The notes beneath the pieces are model-generated. The model had not been told where the DNA came from. It did not search any database and worked only from the letters and a program-made list of their open reading frames with translations. 64,000 nt of DNA. Origin: Alishewanella agri BL06. Its GTDB lineage: Bacteria; Pseudomonadota; Gammaproteobacteria; Enterobacterales; Alteromonadaceae. The position numbers and the translations under genes were made by a program. The stretch spans positions 27,570-91,569 of the forward strand of contig NZ_AKKU01000021.1 in assembly GCF_000272005.1 (NCBI RefSeq). The letters are read 5' to 3'. This document shows, in pieces, positions 8,639 through 17,913 of the stretch; the stretch's first letter is position 1; each line of letters begins with the position of its first letter.

Positions 8639-9131
8639 ATTTCTGCTGTTGTTTGTATTGTGTTGCGCCTTGCCGTTAGTGCTGGCGAAACTGGTGCTGG
8701 AGTTTGGCTGGTTTAATGCCGGTTCTTCCAGTCGCGGTGCTTGGTTAACTGAAGAAGTGTATTTACTGCCCGATGCCAGCAAGGTACCAAAACACTGGCG
8801 TATTGTCGTGGTGGCTGAAGACTGCAGTCAGCCTTGTCAGCAGGCATTGCATACGGTGAAGCAGCTTTATGTCGGGTTGGGACGCAAACAAACTCAGGTG
8901 CAGCCAGTCTATCTGGGGGCGACCAGCCTGGCGGATTATCCGATGTTTACCCAGCCGAAGCCGTTAACTAGCCTGACAACTTTGCAGCAAAAAATTGTGC
9001 TGGTTGACCAGCGTGGCCTGGCGTTACTGACTTACCCGTTGCCGGAGCAGGCTGCCCAGATGGCCGATACGGCTAAAGCGATCCGTGCCGATTTAATGAA
9101 ACTGATGAACTACGATAGGACCAGCGTATGA
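8625..9131 (+). CDS. Membrane-anchored CxxxC thioredoxin-like protein in oxidase locus
   Basis: A 168-residue protein with an N-terminal membrane anchor (about 5-24) and a periplasmic domain. I chose the ATG at 8625 (GGGAG seven bases upstream) over 8619. The domain begins with a strand-like RIVVVAEDCSQPCQQAL, in which the CSQPC spacing equals the CxxxC copper motif of SCO proteins, and later has KIVLVDQRGLALLTYPL, like the SCO/thioredoxin core. The distal copper-ligand histidine of SCO is not evident (LVDQR instead of DHSAS). It overlaps surf1 by 14 bases and ctaA by 4. Role inferred: redox or copper-handling assembly factor. I do not recognise a named family. Confidence 0.75.
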   Translation: MNKNKFLLLFVLCCALPLVLAKLVLEFGWFNAGSSSRGAWLTEEVYLLPDASKVPKHWRIVVVAEDCSQPCQQALHTVKQLYVGLGRKQTQVQPVYLGATSLADYPMFTQPKPLTSLTTLQQKIVLVDQRGLALLTYPLPEQAAQMADTAKAIRADLMKLMNYDRTSV

Positions 9132-10120
9132 CACTACAAAAAAAATTAATCACGCTGACGTTAGTCTGGACCATGCTGGTGATTATTCTGGGAGCCTATA
9201 CCCGGTTAACCGATGCGGGTTTAGGGTGCCCGGACTGGCCAGGTTGCTATGGTTTTCTGAAGGTGCCGCATAAGCCGGAGAAAATGCAAATTGCCGCCGA
9301 GCGCTTTCCGGAGCGGCCGCTGGAGCACGCCAAAGCCTGGAATGAGATGATTCACCGTTATCTGGCCGGTACCCTGGGTCTGTTGATTGCAGCCCTGGCC
9401 GTAATGCACTGGCGGCGGCAACAAAGTGGCCGCTTGTTACCAAGCGCTTTATTGTTAATTGTGATCTTTCAGGCCACGCTGGGGGCCTGGACCGTGACCA
9501 TGGGCTTATTGCCGATCGTGGTGCTGGCACACCTGATGTTTGGCTTTACGTTATTCAGTTTGCTGGCGCTATACTGGCTGCAGCAAAGGCCGGCCTGGCG
9601 CAGTCAGGATCAGCGCTTAAAACCCCTATTACCGCTGGCACTGCTCAGCTTATTGGTCGTCACCTTACAAATTGCTCTGGGCGGTTGGACCGCCGCCAAT
9701 TATGCAGCCCTGGCCTGTATTGATTTACCGTTTTGTGAAGCGGGTTGGAGTAACCGGCTGGCTTTTACCGAAGCCTTTGATTTACATCTGGGGCATGATG
9801 ATTATGAATATGGCGTGATGTCGCAGGATGCACGGGCGACGATCCATGTGCTGCACCGCTTGGGTGCCATCGTCACCACTCTGGTAGTGGCCAGCTTTGC
9901 CTGGCGGCTTTACCGGCAGGCGCAAGAGCAACTGATGCGTCGTTTGGCGCTGGCGTTAGCAGCGGTGTTGGCATTACAACTGACGCTGGGTTTACTCAAT
10001 ATCGTGCTGCACTTACCTTTACTAAATGCCGTGGCACATAACTTTGTTGGTGCGAATTTACTGATGCTTTCGGTGGTAATTTGCTACCAGATCGCTTACC
10101 CCAAGCCGCAGGAGGCATAA
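9128..10120 (+). CDS. ctaA: Haem A synthase CtaA (COX15)
   Basis: This 330-residue inner-membrane protein converts haem O to haem A by oxidising the C8 methyl group. It has about eight membrane helices in two four-helix halves and the COX15 hallmarks [21 protein letters not shown] at its start, [12 protein letters not shown] and [13 protein letters not shown], giving the haem-ligand histidines. The internal cysteine pair [12 protein letters not shown] is also present. It overlaps the upstream gene by ATGA, so translational coupling is likely, and is followed by ctaB, the preceding step in the pathway. Confidence 0.95.
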   Translation: MTLQKKLITLTLVWTMLVIILGAYTRLTDAGLGCPDWPGCYGFLKVPHKPEKMQIAAERFPERPLEHAKAWNEMIHRYLAGTLGLLIAALAVMHWRRQQSGRLLPSALLLIVIFQATLGAWTVTMGLLPIVVLAHLMFGFTLFSLLALYWLQQRPAWRSQDQRLKPLLPLALLSLLVVTLQIALGGWTAANYAALACIDLPFCEAGWSNRLAFTEAFDLHLGHDDYEYGVMSQDARATIHVLHRLGAIVTTLVVASFAWRLYRQAQEQLMRRLALALAAVLALQLTLGLLNIVLHLPLLNAVAHNFVGANLLMLSVVICYQIAYPKPQEA

Positions 10121-10121
10121 G

Positions 10122-11033
10122 ATGGCAACCGCAATTTTAACAGGACAGTTTAGCCGGCGCTGGCGTGATTACCTGGAGTTAACCAAGCCAAAGGTGGTCG
10201 CGTTATTAGTACTAACGGCCTGGGTGGGCATGGTGTTAGCGAGTGAACAATTAGCGGATTGGTCGTTGCTACTGAGTGCGACTATTGGCATTGGCCTGCT
10301 TTCTGCAGCGGCGGCGGCGTTAAATCATGTTGTCGATCAACAGATTGATGCCAAAATGGCGCGCACCCATAGCCGGCCGGTAGCGCGGGGTCGCATTAGC
10401 AGTAAGCAAGCGATTATTTTTGCGACGAGTCTGGCCGCCTCGGGCTTTACCTTGCTGTACCTGGCGGTAAATCCACTGACTGCCTGGTTAACGCTACTGA
10501 GCTTATTTGGTTATGCCGTGGTCTACACCATGTTTCTGAAGCGGGCTACGCCACAAAATATCGTGATCGGTGGTTTAGCAGGTGCCATGCCGCCCTTATT
10601 GGGTTGGACTGCCGTAACCGGTGAGTTGCATGGCTATGCGTTGTTATTAGTGATGATTATTTTTACCTGGACACCGCCGCATTTCTGGGCGTTAGCGATT
10701 CACCGGCGGGATGATTATGCCAGGGTGAATATGCCAATGTTACCGGTCACCCATGGTATTGAATTTACCAAGAGCGCTATCTTGTTGTATACCTTGTTAT
10801 TATGCCTGGTATGCTTGTTACCTTATATCGTGGGTATGACCGGAGCTATCTATTTGCTGGGAAGTACTTTGCTGAATCTGCGGTTTTTGCAATATGCCTG
10901 GAAACTGAAGTTTGCCGCCGGACCAGAGACAGCAATGGCAACCTTTAAGTTTTCTATTCTGCATTTAATGGTACTCTTCCTGCTACTACTGGTCGACCAT
11001 TACTTTAAGGTGTTAGCTCTGTATGTGGCGTAA
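10122..11033 (+). CDS. ctaB: Protohaem IX farnesyltransferase CtaB (COX10)
   Basis: A 303-residue UbiA-family prenyltransferase that makes haem O from haem B and farnesyl diphosphate. The aspartate-rich motif is [19 protein letters not shown], and the second conserved loop contains [15 protein letters not shown]. About nine membrane helices are visible. It begins one base after the ctaA stop with AGGAGG upstream, and its 3' end overlaps the SCO gene by 11 bases. Confidence 0.96.
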   Translation: MATAILTGQFSRRWRDYLELTKPKVVALLVLTAWVGMVLASEQLADWSLLLSATIGIGLLSAAAAALNHVVDQQIDAKMARTHSRPVARGRISSKQAIIFATSLAASGFTLLYLAVNPLTAWLTLLSLFGYAVVYTMFLKRATPQNIVIGGLAGAMPPLLGWTAVTGELHGYALLLVMIIFTWTPPHFWALAIHRRDDYARVNMPMLPVTHGIEFTKSAILLYTLLLCLVCLLPYIVGMTGAIYLLGSTLLNLRFLQYAWKLKFAAGPETAMATFKFSILHLMVLFLLLLVDHYFKVLALYVA

Positions 11034-11667
11034 GTTGATTTATCTGTTATTGGCGGTAGTAGCAATATTGGCAGGGAGTTTTAGCTATCTGTTATGGCAA
11101 AAGCCGGCCGAGCCAGCAATGGCGCTGGTGTATCCGCAGGCCCGTAATCTGCTTGAGTTTCAATTGATCGATCAACACGGTCAGCAAGTCGGGCGTGAAC
11201 AGTTATATCAACAGTGGACACTGGCGTTTGTTGGTTATACCTATTGCCCGGATATCTGCCCGCTGACATTGGCTAAATTGGCCGGGGTACAGCCTGAACT
11301 GGCGGCCATGGTTAGGGAGCCGTTAAAGATATGGTTTATTTCTGTCGATCCGCAGCGGGATACACCAGAGCAAATCAATAATTATGTTAATTATTTTCAG
11401 CAACCGGCGGTACTGGGTCTGACCGCAGGTCATGATCAGCTATTTCCTTTTGTACGGCAACTCGGTTTGATGTATGCCCTCAATACTAATGCTGAGGGCA
11501 ACTATCTGGTTGATCACAGTGCGTCAGTGGTGTTGATAAACCCGCAAGGCCAAATTGCAGCGATGTTTAAACCGGATATCGCGGTCGGCCAGGTGCCGGT
11601 GATTGATACCGAACAGCTGCTGGCCGATTTTCCGCTGGTGCTGGTGCAGTTAGGCTATCAACCCTAA
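11023..11667 (+). CDS. SCO1/SenC family copper chaperone
   Basis: A 214-residue protein with one N-terminal anchor (about 4-24) and a thioredoxin-fold domain. Copper ligands are seen in [10 protein letters not shown] (CxxxC) and the distal His of [10 protein letters not shown]. Also conserved is [16 protein letters not shown] proteins deliver copper to, and reduce, the CuA site of subunit II. It overlaps ctaB by 11 bases and is the last gene of the oxidase operon; it ends convergently, overlapping the deacetylase gene by four bases. Confidence 0.94.
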   Translation: MWRKLIYLLLAVVAILAGSFSYLLWQKPAEPAMALVYPQARNLLEFQLIDQHGQQVGREQLYQQWTLAFVGYTYCPDICPLTLAKLAGVQPELAAMVREPLKIWFISVDPQRDTPEQINNYVNYFQQPAVLGLTAGHDQLFPFVRQLGLMYALNTNAEGNYLVDHSASVVLINPQGQIAAMFKPDIAVGQVPVIDTEQLLADFPLVLVQLGYQP

Positions 11668-12671
11668 TTTAACCAGGGCTGGGAATACCAGTAAAAGTAA
11701 CCTTTTTTGCTAAGCGAGGGCGCGGTGCAATTGTAGCGGCTGCGTCCGCGATTCAGCGCTTTACTGGCTTTCACTTCAAAAGTATTGTCATTTAACCAGA
11801 CCGGCTCCAAGACCTCAGCGCCGGCGAAACAACGTAATTGTTGTTTACGGAAATCGGTGATATCAAGTTGCAGGCGTAAGGTTGGCGGGTTGGCGCTAAT
11901 CACCTGGTCAGCTGCTAGATAATCCGTGATCGGGAAGGCCAAAGTCCTTAGCTTTTGTGCCAGATCTTTTAAATCGGCATACTGACCGGCCGCTGGATAG
12001 CGCGGGATACGGGTCAGTTTGGTTAAAGGCCCAATGGCGCCGGACTGCTGGCCGATACCAATAAAGCCTAACTCTTGTACCAGCTGCTCCAGCTTGGCGC
12101 TAAATTCGCCATAGGGGTAAGCCAGCCACTGATGATTTTGGCCCGTCTCTTCTTTGATCCGTCGTTCGGCATCCAGAATACTTTGCCGCATCCGCTTTAA
12201 CCAGTCCGCTTCGGACTCACCAGGCTCAGGTCGGGCCATATGCTCGTGCCACATCGCATGATTAGCGACCAGCACGCCATCTTCAGACATTTGTTTGATT
12301 TGTTGCCAGTTCATTACCGGGCCGGTACCTTTATCAATGTCACCCGGGCTGATAAAGATGGTGTACGGATAACCGAACTCCTGCAGGATCGGATGGGCGG
12401 TTGTAAAATTATTTTCGTAGCTGTCATCAAAGGTAATGACGACTGCATTATCCGCAATCGGTTTGCCACTTTTGAGCTGGTCTATCAGGACGTCGAGGCC
12501 TATGACCTGGAAATGATTATCACGCAGATACTGCAGATGACCACGAAACTCTGCAGCGGTTACGGAGCTGACTCTTGGCGTATCCTCTGCCACGTGGTGA
12601 TAAATTAACATCACAGCCGCTGACGCAGGCAGACTTAATAATAGTAAACAGCAGAGCAGTAACACGCGCAT
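11664..12671 (-). CDS. Exported polysaccharide deacetylase (NodB homology domain)
   Basis: A 335-residue protein with a signal peptide (about 1-18). The NodB domain shows TFDDSYENNF (Asp82-Asp83) and the metal-binding pair in NHAMWHEH (His138, His142), then LAYPYGEFS. The layout resembles the N-terminal deacetylase half of PgaB-like proteins. A further 120 or so residues contain no motif I recognise. Likely removes acetyl groups from a cell-surface or exopolysaccharide in the periplasm; substrate unknown. It converges on the sco gene with a four-base overlap, so it is not part of the oxidase operon. Confidence 0.85.
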   Translation of the reverse strand: MRVLLLCCLLLLSLPASAAVMLIYHHVAEDTPRVSSVTAAEFRGHLQYLRDNHFQVIGLDVLIDQLKSGKPIADNAVVITFDDSYENNFTTAHPILQEFGYPYTIFISPGDIDKGTGPVMNWQQIKQMSEDGVLVANHAMWHEHMARPEPGESEADWLKRMRQSILDAERRIKEETGQNHQWLAYPYGEFSAKLEQLVQELGFIGIGQQSGAIGPLTKLTRIPRYPAAGQYADLKDLAQKLRTLAFPITDYLAADQVISANPPTLRLQLDITDFRKQQLRCFAGAEVLEPVWLNDNTFEVKASKALNRGRSRYNCTAPSLSKKGYFYWYSQPWLN

Positions 12672-12770
12672 AAGCTAACCCCGGAATTGCGTTTGATTAC
12701 ACCTCTGACCGGTAACTTAGTCAGAGGTGCAGTTTATCGGGGCAGTTATAGCATAAAAGCAGGATGGTTT

Positions 12771-13349
12771 TTAGTAGTAAGAGTGCTCACCACGCTGATG
12801 CTCGGTGATATCCTTCACGCCGGCCAGCTCGCCGCTGAAGCGGTTTAACAACTCTTTTTCGATCCCTTCTTTTAAGGTCAGATCAACTTGTGAACAGCCA
12901 TTACAACCACCACCGAATTGCAGCACGGCAACGCCACTATCGGTAATTTCCATCACACTAACCCGGCCGCCATGATTAGCCAGCTGCGGGTTGATCTCAC
13001 TGTCGATCACATACTGGACGCGCTCCATCAGCGGGGCATTGTCACTCACCTTGCGTACTTTGGCATTCGGCGCTTTTAATGTCAGCTGTGAACCCATCTG
13101 ATCGGTCACAAAGTCGATTTCGGCGTCCAATAAAAACGGCTTGCTTTCTTCATCAACGATGGCATCAAAGCCAGTGAAGTTTAACCGGATGTCAGTATCC
13201 TCAACGGCATCTGCCGGGCAGTAAGAAACGCCACATTCCGCTTGTGCCGTGCCCGGATTGACCACGAATACCCGGATGTTAGTGCCTGCCGGTTGCTTCT
13301 CCAGCAGTTTGGCAAAGTGTGCCTGAGCCTGTTCTGAAATCGTAATCAT
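12771..13349 (-). CDS. nfuA: Fe-S biogenesis protein NfuA
   Basis: A 192-residue cytoplasmic Fe-S carrier with an N-terminal degenerate A-type domain ([16 protein letters not shown]) and a C-terminal NifU-like domain with the cluster-binding motif [15 protein letters not shown]. Length equals E. coli NfuA (191). It receives 4Fe-4S clusters and passes them to apo-proteins, mainly under oxidative stress or iron limitation. It sits near comF and bioH as in E. coli, though the M14 peptidase gene is inserted between. Confidence 0.97.
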   Translation of the reverse strand: MITISEQAQAHFAKLLEKQPAGTNIRVFVVNPGTAQAECGVSYCPADAVEDTDIRLNFTGFDAIVDEESKPFLLDAEIDFVTDQMGSQLTLKAPNAKVRKVSDNAPLMERVQYVIDSEINPQLANHGGRVSVMEITDSGVAVLQFGGGCNGCSQVDLTLKEGIEKELLNRFSGELAGVKDITEHQRGEHSYY

Positions 13350-13475
13350 CGTAGTACCTGACTAAATTACTAGGTTATGTTGCTATCATACTCCTCCTAC
13401 CGCGGCGATGCCAGCCCTGCTTGAGTTTTGTAACAGTTTCTGGCTAACTTAGCCGCGGATCCGGGGAGAGTGTTA

Positions 13476-16022
13476 ATGAGAAAATTGTTAGCTGTTGTCC
13501 TGCTTTGCAGCATTTGGCAAGCGCAGGCAAACTATTTTAATGAAACGGTCGCGACCAATGTACCCACGCCAGAGCAAGTGTTTGGCTTTGAGGTGGGAGA
13601 GTGGCATGCCCGCCATGATCAGATTCAGCGTTACTTCGAACAATTAGCCAGCCAGTCTGAACGCGCTCAGTTGGAAGTAATAGGGTACAGCCATGAACAG
13701 CGGCCTTTACTGCAATTGGTGGTGTCATCACCCGAAAATCTGGCCAGGCTGGACCAAATTCGCAGCCAGCACTTAGCCCAGGTTCGGGGCAGTGCTGCGG
13801 TCAGCGATAACAGTCCGGTGGTGATTTGGTTGGGTTATGGTGTGCATGGCAATGAACCCAGTGCAGCCAATGCAGCAGTGGTGCTGGCGCACTACCTGAC
13901 CGCCAGCAATAACCCGGAAGTGCAGCAGTGGTTACAGCAGGCCGTTATTCTGATTCAGCCCAGTTTAAACCCGGACGGCCATGATCGTTTTGCGCTTTGG
14001 GCCAATATGCATCGTGGCAAAATGCCGGTTGCCGATCCGCAACACCGCGAACATATTGAGCCGTGGCCAAATGGCCGGCCAAACCATTATTGGTTTGATT
14101 TAAATCGCGACTGGCTGTTGTTGCAGCATCCGGAGAGTCAGGCCCGGATCGCCCAGTTCCATAAATGGCAGCCGAATATCGTCGGTGATTTCCATGAAAT
14201 GGGCACCAACTCCAGCTATTTTTTCCAACCCGGGATCCCGAGCCGTAATTATCCGCTGACACCGGAGCGTAATTTCGAACTGACCCGAATTCTGGCGGGC
14301 TTCCATGCTGAAGCCTTTGATCAACGTGGCCAGTTGTACTACACCGAAGAAAGTTTTGATGATTTTTATGTCGGTAAGGGCTCAACTTACCCCGATATTA
14401 CCGGCAGTGTCGGGATTCTGTTTGAACAGGCCAGCAGCCGCGGCCACGTGCAGGAATCGATCAATGGTTTGTTGACTTTTGCTGCAACGATAAAAAACCA
14501 GTTTGACGCATCCTTATCTACCATTCGCGGTGCGGTTGCGAATCGCCGGGCATTGCTCAGTTATCAGCAGGAGTTTTTTCAATCCGCCGCTCAGCAAGCA
14601 AGAGCGGAGCGCGCCAAAGGCTATATTCTGACTGAGAGCCAGGACCGCAGTCGTCTGGAGTCGCTGTTGCAGTTGCTGAATCAGCACCAGATTGCGGTCT
14701 ATCCGCTAACCGCTGACTGGCAATATGAACAACGTACCTTCCGCGCCGGCCAGAGCTATTATGTGCCATTACAACAAACCCAGTACCGGTTGTTAAAAGC
14801 GGCATTTAGTACCGATAAAAACTTTAATGATAATACCTTTTACGATGTCTCGGCCTGGACCTTGCCCTATGCCTACAATATTGACTTTACTGAGATAAAT
14901 CGTGAGCCTGCCCGGGCAGCCTCTGAGCAGCCCTGGCAACCACAACCGCGGGTGCGCAGCCAGAATCTGCAGGCCGGTGGTTATGCATATGTCATAAATT
15001 GGCAGGATCAGCTGGCACCGGTGATGTTGCAGGCGATGCTGGCTGACGGGCTGGTGGTGCGGGCAGCCCTGGGTGATTTTACCGGCACCACGCCACAAGG
15101 TAGTCGTGGCTTTAAAGCGGGTGCTATGGTGGTACCAGCCGGCTTGCAGCAGCATCCAGACTGGTTTTTCCGGTTACAAAAAGTACAGGAGCGTTTTAAT
15201 CTGCCGGTGTATACCCTGACCACCGGCCTGACCAACCGTGGCAGTGATCTGGGTAGTAATAATTTTACCCCGGTGAAAATGCCACAGGTCTTGGTCGTCG
15301 CCGGGCCGGGGGTTAACTCTACAGAAGCTGGCGAACTCTGGTATAACCTGGAGCGTCTGGCTGGTATTTCGCCTACGTTGGCTGAGCCGGAGCGCTTGTC
15401 GCGATTAAACCTGAGTCGTTATACCCATATTGTTCTGCCGGACGGTGATTATCGTGGTTGGAAAGAGGCGGAAGTGACACAGCTGCGGCAGTGGGTGCAA
15501 CAAGGTGGGGTGCTCTGGGGGCAAAAACGTGGCGCAGCCTGGCTGGTGGACGCTAAGCTATTACAGGCTGGGGTTTGGTCGACACAGGAGATGAACAGGC
15601 TGATCCCACAAAATGAGTTGCGCTACGCTGATAAAGAACAACTGGCCGGTCAGCAACGTATTGCCGGGGCGATTTTTAGTGCGGAATTGGATCTGAGTCA
15701 TCCCTTGACGTTCGGTATTCCACGCCGCGAGTTACCGGTATTTAAAAACAGTAATCTGCTGCTGCAACCGAGTCAGGCGCCTTTTGTCAATGTCGCGACC
15801 TACAGTGCTCAACCACATTTAGCGGGTTACACCGCTGGCGAGTATCTTCCTCGCATTGCCCAGGGGGCGGCTTTAGTCGCACACAATCTGGGGCAGGGCC
15901 GGGTTATTGGCATGACGGATAATCCGGTATTTCGTGGTTATTTCAAAGGTTCCAGTCGTTTACTGATTAATGCGATGTATCTGAGTCATGGTTTTAGCGC
16001 CAGTAGTCAAACTGAGGAGTGA
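13476..16022 (+). CDS. Large exported M14-family zinc carboxypeptidase
   Basis: An 848-residue protein with a signal peptide (MRKLLAVVLLCSIWQAQA). The ATG at 13476 has GGGGAG seven bases upstream; an in-frame GTG six bases earlier is less well placed. The M14 domain (about 40-350) has the zinc motif GYGVHGNEPSAANA (HxxE), SLNPDGHDRF and WFDLNRDW, GDFHEMGTNSSYFF with the third zinc His, and a likely catalytic Glu in FEQASSRG. The C-terminal part (about 580-840) resembles a glutamine-amidotransferase-like fold often attached to these peptidases. It likely degrades peptides in the periplasm. It overlaps comF at the 3' end by 16 bases. Confidence 0.88.
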   Translation: MRKLLAVVLLCSIWQAQANYFNETVATNVPTPEQVFGFEVGEWHARHDQIQRYFEQLASQSERAQLEVIGYSHEQRPLLQLVVSSPENLARLDQIRSQHLAQVRGSAAVSDNSPVVIWLGYGVHGNEPSAANAAVVLAHYLTASNNPEVQQWLQQAVILIQPSLNPDGHDRFALWANMHRGKMPVADPQHREHIEPWPNGRPNHYWFDLNRDWLLLQHPESQARIAQFHKWQPNIVGDFHEMGTNSSYFFQPGIPSRNYPLTPERNFELTRILAGFHAEAFDQRGQLYYTEESFDDFYVGKGSTYPDITGSVGILFEQASSRGHVQESINGLLTFAATIKNQFDASLSTIRGAVANRRALLSYQQEFFQSAAQQARAERAKGYILTESQDRSRLESLLQLLNQHQIAVYPLTADWQYEQRTFRAGQSYYVPLQQTQYRLLKAAFSTDKNFNDNTFYDVSAWTLPYAYNIDFTEINREPARAASEQPWQPQPRVRSQNLQAGGYAYVINWQDQLAPVMLQAMLADGLVVRAALGDFTGTTPQGSRGFKAGAMVVPAGLQQHPDWFFRLQKVQERFNLPVYTLTTGLTNRGSDLGSNNFTPVKMPQVLVVAGPGVNSTEAGELWYNLERLAGISPTLAEPERLSRLNLSRYTHIVLPDGDYRGWKEAEVTQLRQWVQQGGVLWGQKRGAAWLVDAKLLQAGVWSTQEMNRLIPQNELRYADKEQLAGQQRIAGAIFSAELDLSHPLTFGIPRRELPVFKNSNLLLQPSQAPFVNVATYSAQPHLAGYTAGEYLPRIAQGAALVAHNLGQGRVIGMTDNPVFRGYFKGSSRLLINAMYLSHGFSASSQTEE

Positions 16023-16726
16023 TGTTCGGTAGGCGTTACAGCCAGAGTCCAGAGGCTGATCTGCTGCACGCCATGCCGTTTTAACAACCGACAGAGTTGA
16101 TTTGCGGTACTGCCGGTCGTCACCACATCGTCAACCAGCGCCAGGTGTTTCGGCAAGGGAGCCGCAGTGGTAACACGAAATGCCTGCTGCAAGTTCAGCA
16201 GGCGTTGCTGCCGGGTTAAACCCAGTTGCGGCCGGGTGAAACGGCTGCGCTCTAAACAATGCAGTAGCGGGAGTTGCAGGGTGCGTGCCGCTGACTCGGC
16301 AAGTAAACGCGCTTGATTAAAACCACGCTGCCGCTCTCTGCTGGTGGCCATCGGTACATAGGTTATGGCATCAGGCAAAGGATGTTGTTGCTGATAACGC
16401 TGTAATAGCGCGCTGAATTCTTGTTGTAACAATAAACCGGCAAAGGGGTCCTGCTGGAATTTCCAGCGACTGATCCAGTATTGATATGGTTGCTGATACC
16501 AACTCAGGCTGAGCAGGTGCTGAAAGTCGGTTTGACCAAGCCCGGCACTGACGGCCGGTAGAAATAGCAAATTGAAGTGGCATAGCGCGTAAGGGAAATC
16601 CGGCAGTGCGGAACGGCATGCCTCACAGAGCATAAAATGATGTTGCCGGACAGGCAGACTACACCAAAGACATGGCGACGGTAAGAGTTGTTGCCAGGCC
16701 CGGCGGCACAGTTCTATAAGGTTCAT
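16007..16726 (-). CDS. ComF/GntX family phosphoribosyltransferase-like protein
   Basis: A 239-residue protein with an N-terminal four-cysteine zinc site (CLWCSLP and CEACRSALP) and a C-terminal phosphoribosyltransferase fold with the PRPP loop LALVDDVVTTGST. E. coli GntX is the closest named relative and is likewise divergent from bioH. In naturally competent bacteria ComF acts in DNA uptake; in others the role is unclear. 23 bases separate its start from that of bioH. Confidence 0.9.
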   Translation of the reverse strand: MNLIELCRRAWQQLLPSPCLWCSLPVRQHHFMLCEACRSALPDFPYALCHFNLLFLPAVSAGLGQTDFQHLLSLSWYQQPYQYWISRWKFQQDPFAGLLLQQEFSALLQRYQQQHPLPDAITYVPMATSRERQRGFNQARLLAESAARTLQLPLLHCLERSRFTRPQLGLTRQQRLLNLQQAFRVTTAAPLPKHLALVDDVVTTGSTANQLCRLLKRHGVQQISLWTLAVTPTEHHSSV

Positions 16727-16749
16727 TTTTCACCTTTCGTTTACATGAG

Positions 16750-17511
16750 ATGAGTATGGCAGAGCAGCAACAGAACCCCAAACCGACACTAGTGTTATTG
16801 CATGGCTGGGGACTTAATCAGGGGGTTTGGTCGGATATCAAACAACAACTGGCTGCGGATTTCCGGATACTGACACCTGATCTGCCCGGATTCGGCCAGA
16901 ATCAGCAATTTCCGGCAGATTACCAGTTGTCGGCAGTCGTTAGACAGTTGGCGGCGCAGATCCCCGAGCAAAGTTATGTTTTTGGCTGGTCGCTGGGTGG
17001 GTTAATCGCGATTGCACTGGCGGCTGCGTTTCCGCAACAAGTGCGGCAGTTGGCGCTGATTGCGGCTACACCGAAGTTTCTTGCTACGCCGGACTGGCCA
17101 GGGATGCGCGCTGAGGTTATGCAACAATTCTCCAGCGCGCTAATGGTGAATTTGCCACAAACAATCCAGCGATTTCTGGCGATTCAGGCAATGGGGTCTG
17201 AGCATGCGAGGCACGATATTCTAAAGTTGCGCGAGAGTATTGCGGCCTATCCGCCACCGCAAGCACAAGCTGTAGCTCTGGCTCTAACCTTGCTGGCGCA
17301 GACTGACCTGCGGCAGACATTCGCGGAACTAACGCTACCGATAGTTGGTTGTTATGGTCGCCTCGATTCATTGGTGCCTGTGTCGGTGGTGCAAATGCTG
17401 CAAGCATTACAACCGCAGGCCCGTTTTACTGTCTTACCGAAGGCATCGCATGCGCCTTTTATTTCACATCCGGCTGAATTTTGCAGCTGGTTACGCAGTG
17501 TTGTGCAATAA
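16750..17511 (+). CDS. bioH: Pimeloyl-ACP methyl ester esterase BioH
   Basis: A 253-residue alpha/beta hydrolase that frees pimeloyl-ACP from its methyl ester in biotin synthesis. It has the oxyanion segment LLHGWGLNQGVW, the nucleophile elbow FGWSLGG, an acid residue in GRLDSLVP and the catalytic His in KASHAPFISHP. Length is like E. coli BioH (256). Two start codons, 16750 and 16756, are possible. The divergent comF neighbour repeats the E. coli bioH-gntX layout. Confidence 0.92.
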   Translation: MSMAEQQQNPKPTLVLLHGWGLNQGVWSDIKQQLAADFRILTPDLPGFGQNQQFPADYQLSAVVRQLAAQIPEQSYVFGWSLGGLIAIALAAAFPQQVRQLALIAATPKFLATPDWPGMRAEVMQQFSSALMVNLPQTIQRFLAIQAMGSEHARHDILKLRESIAAYPPPQAQAVALALTLLAQTDLRQTFAELTLPIVGCYGRLDSLVPVSVVQMLQALQPQARFTVLPKASHAPFISHPAEFCSWLRSVVQ

Positions 17512-17593
17512 AACGGCGGGATTGCTTTTCTTTTGGGTGGAACTGGTCGATAATTAAGCACTCTAATAAGCAAATTCCTAAGAGGGCTTGGTT

Positions 17594-17908
17594 ATGCAAA
17601 TTCAATCTGCATTTGGCGCCGGCCTGCAAGGCTTACAACGGGCGTCCAATGGTATTAGCGAAGAAACGCTAAATATTAACCGGCAGACTACACTAAACCG
17701 CCAACAGCAACAGCAGCAAGTTGACGCCGCGCAGGATCAGCAGGCCCAAGTTGACGCGACAGCGCGGCCACAGCAAGCAGCACCGGCAACTGATGTGACT
17801 CAGTCATTGGTTCGTTTAGAACAGCAGGAACTGTCGGCACAGGCTAATGTTCGTAGTTTACGCACGGCAGACGAAATGCTCGGTAGTATCATCGATATTC
17901 GGGTGTAG
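17594..17908 (+). CDS. Small flagellar rod/hook-like helical protein of unknown function
   Basis: A 104-residue protein; ATG 17594 follows AGAGGG. Its ends resemble the D0 helices of flagellar rod and hook proteins: the N-terminus has SAFGAGLQGLQRASNGI, and the C-terminus has ANVRSLRTADEMLGSIIDI, close to the usual NxxxLKTADEMLGxLLDI ending. The middle (about 35-65) is Gln/Ala-rich low complexity, and no globular domain is present. There is no signal peptide. It is followed after five bases by the PF12118 gene, so the two are probably co-transcribed. Function not known to me; the flagellar resemblance is by eye. Confidence 0.7.
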   Translation: MQIQSAFGAGLQGLQRASNGISEETLNINRQTTLNRQQQQQQVDAAQDQQAQVDATARPQQAAPATDVTQSLVRLEQQELSAQANVRSLRTADEMLGSIIDIRV

Positions 17909-17913
17909 CGTCG

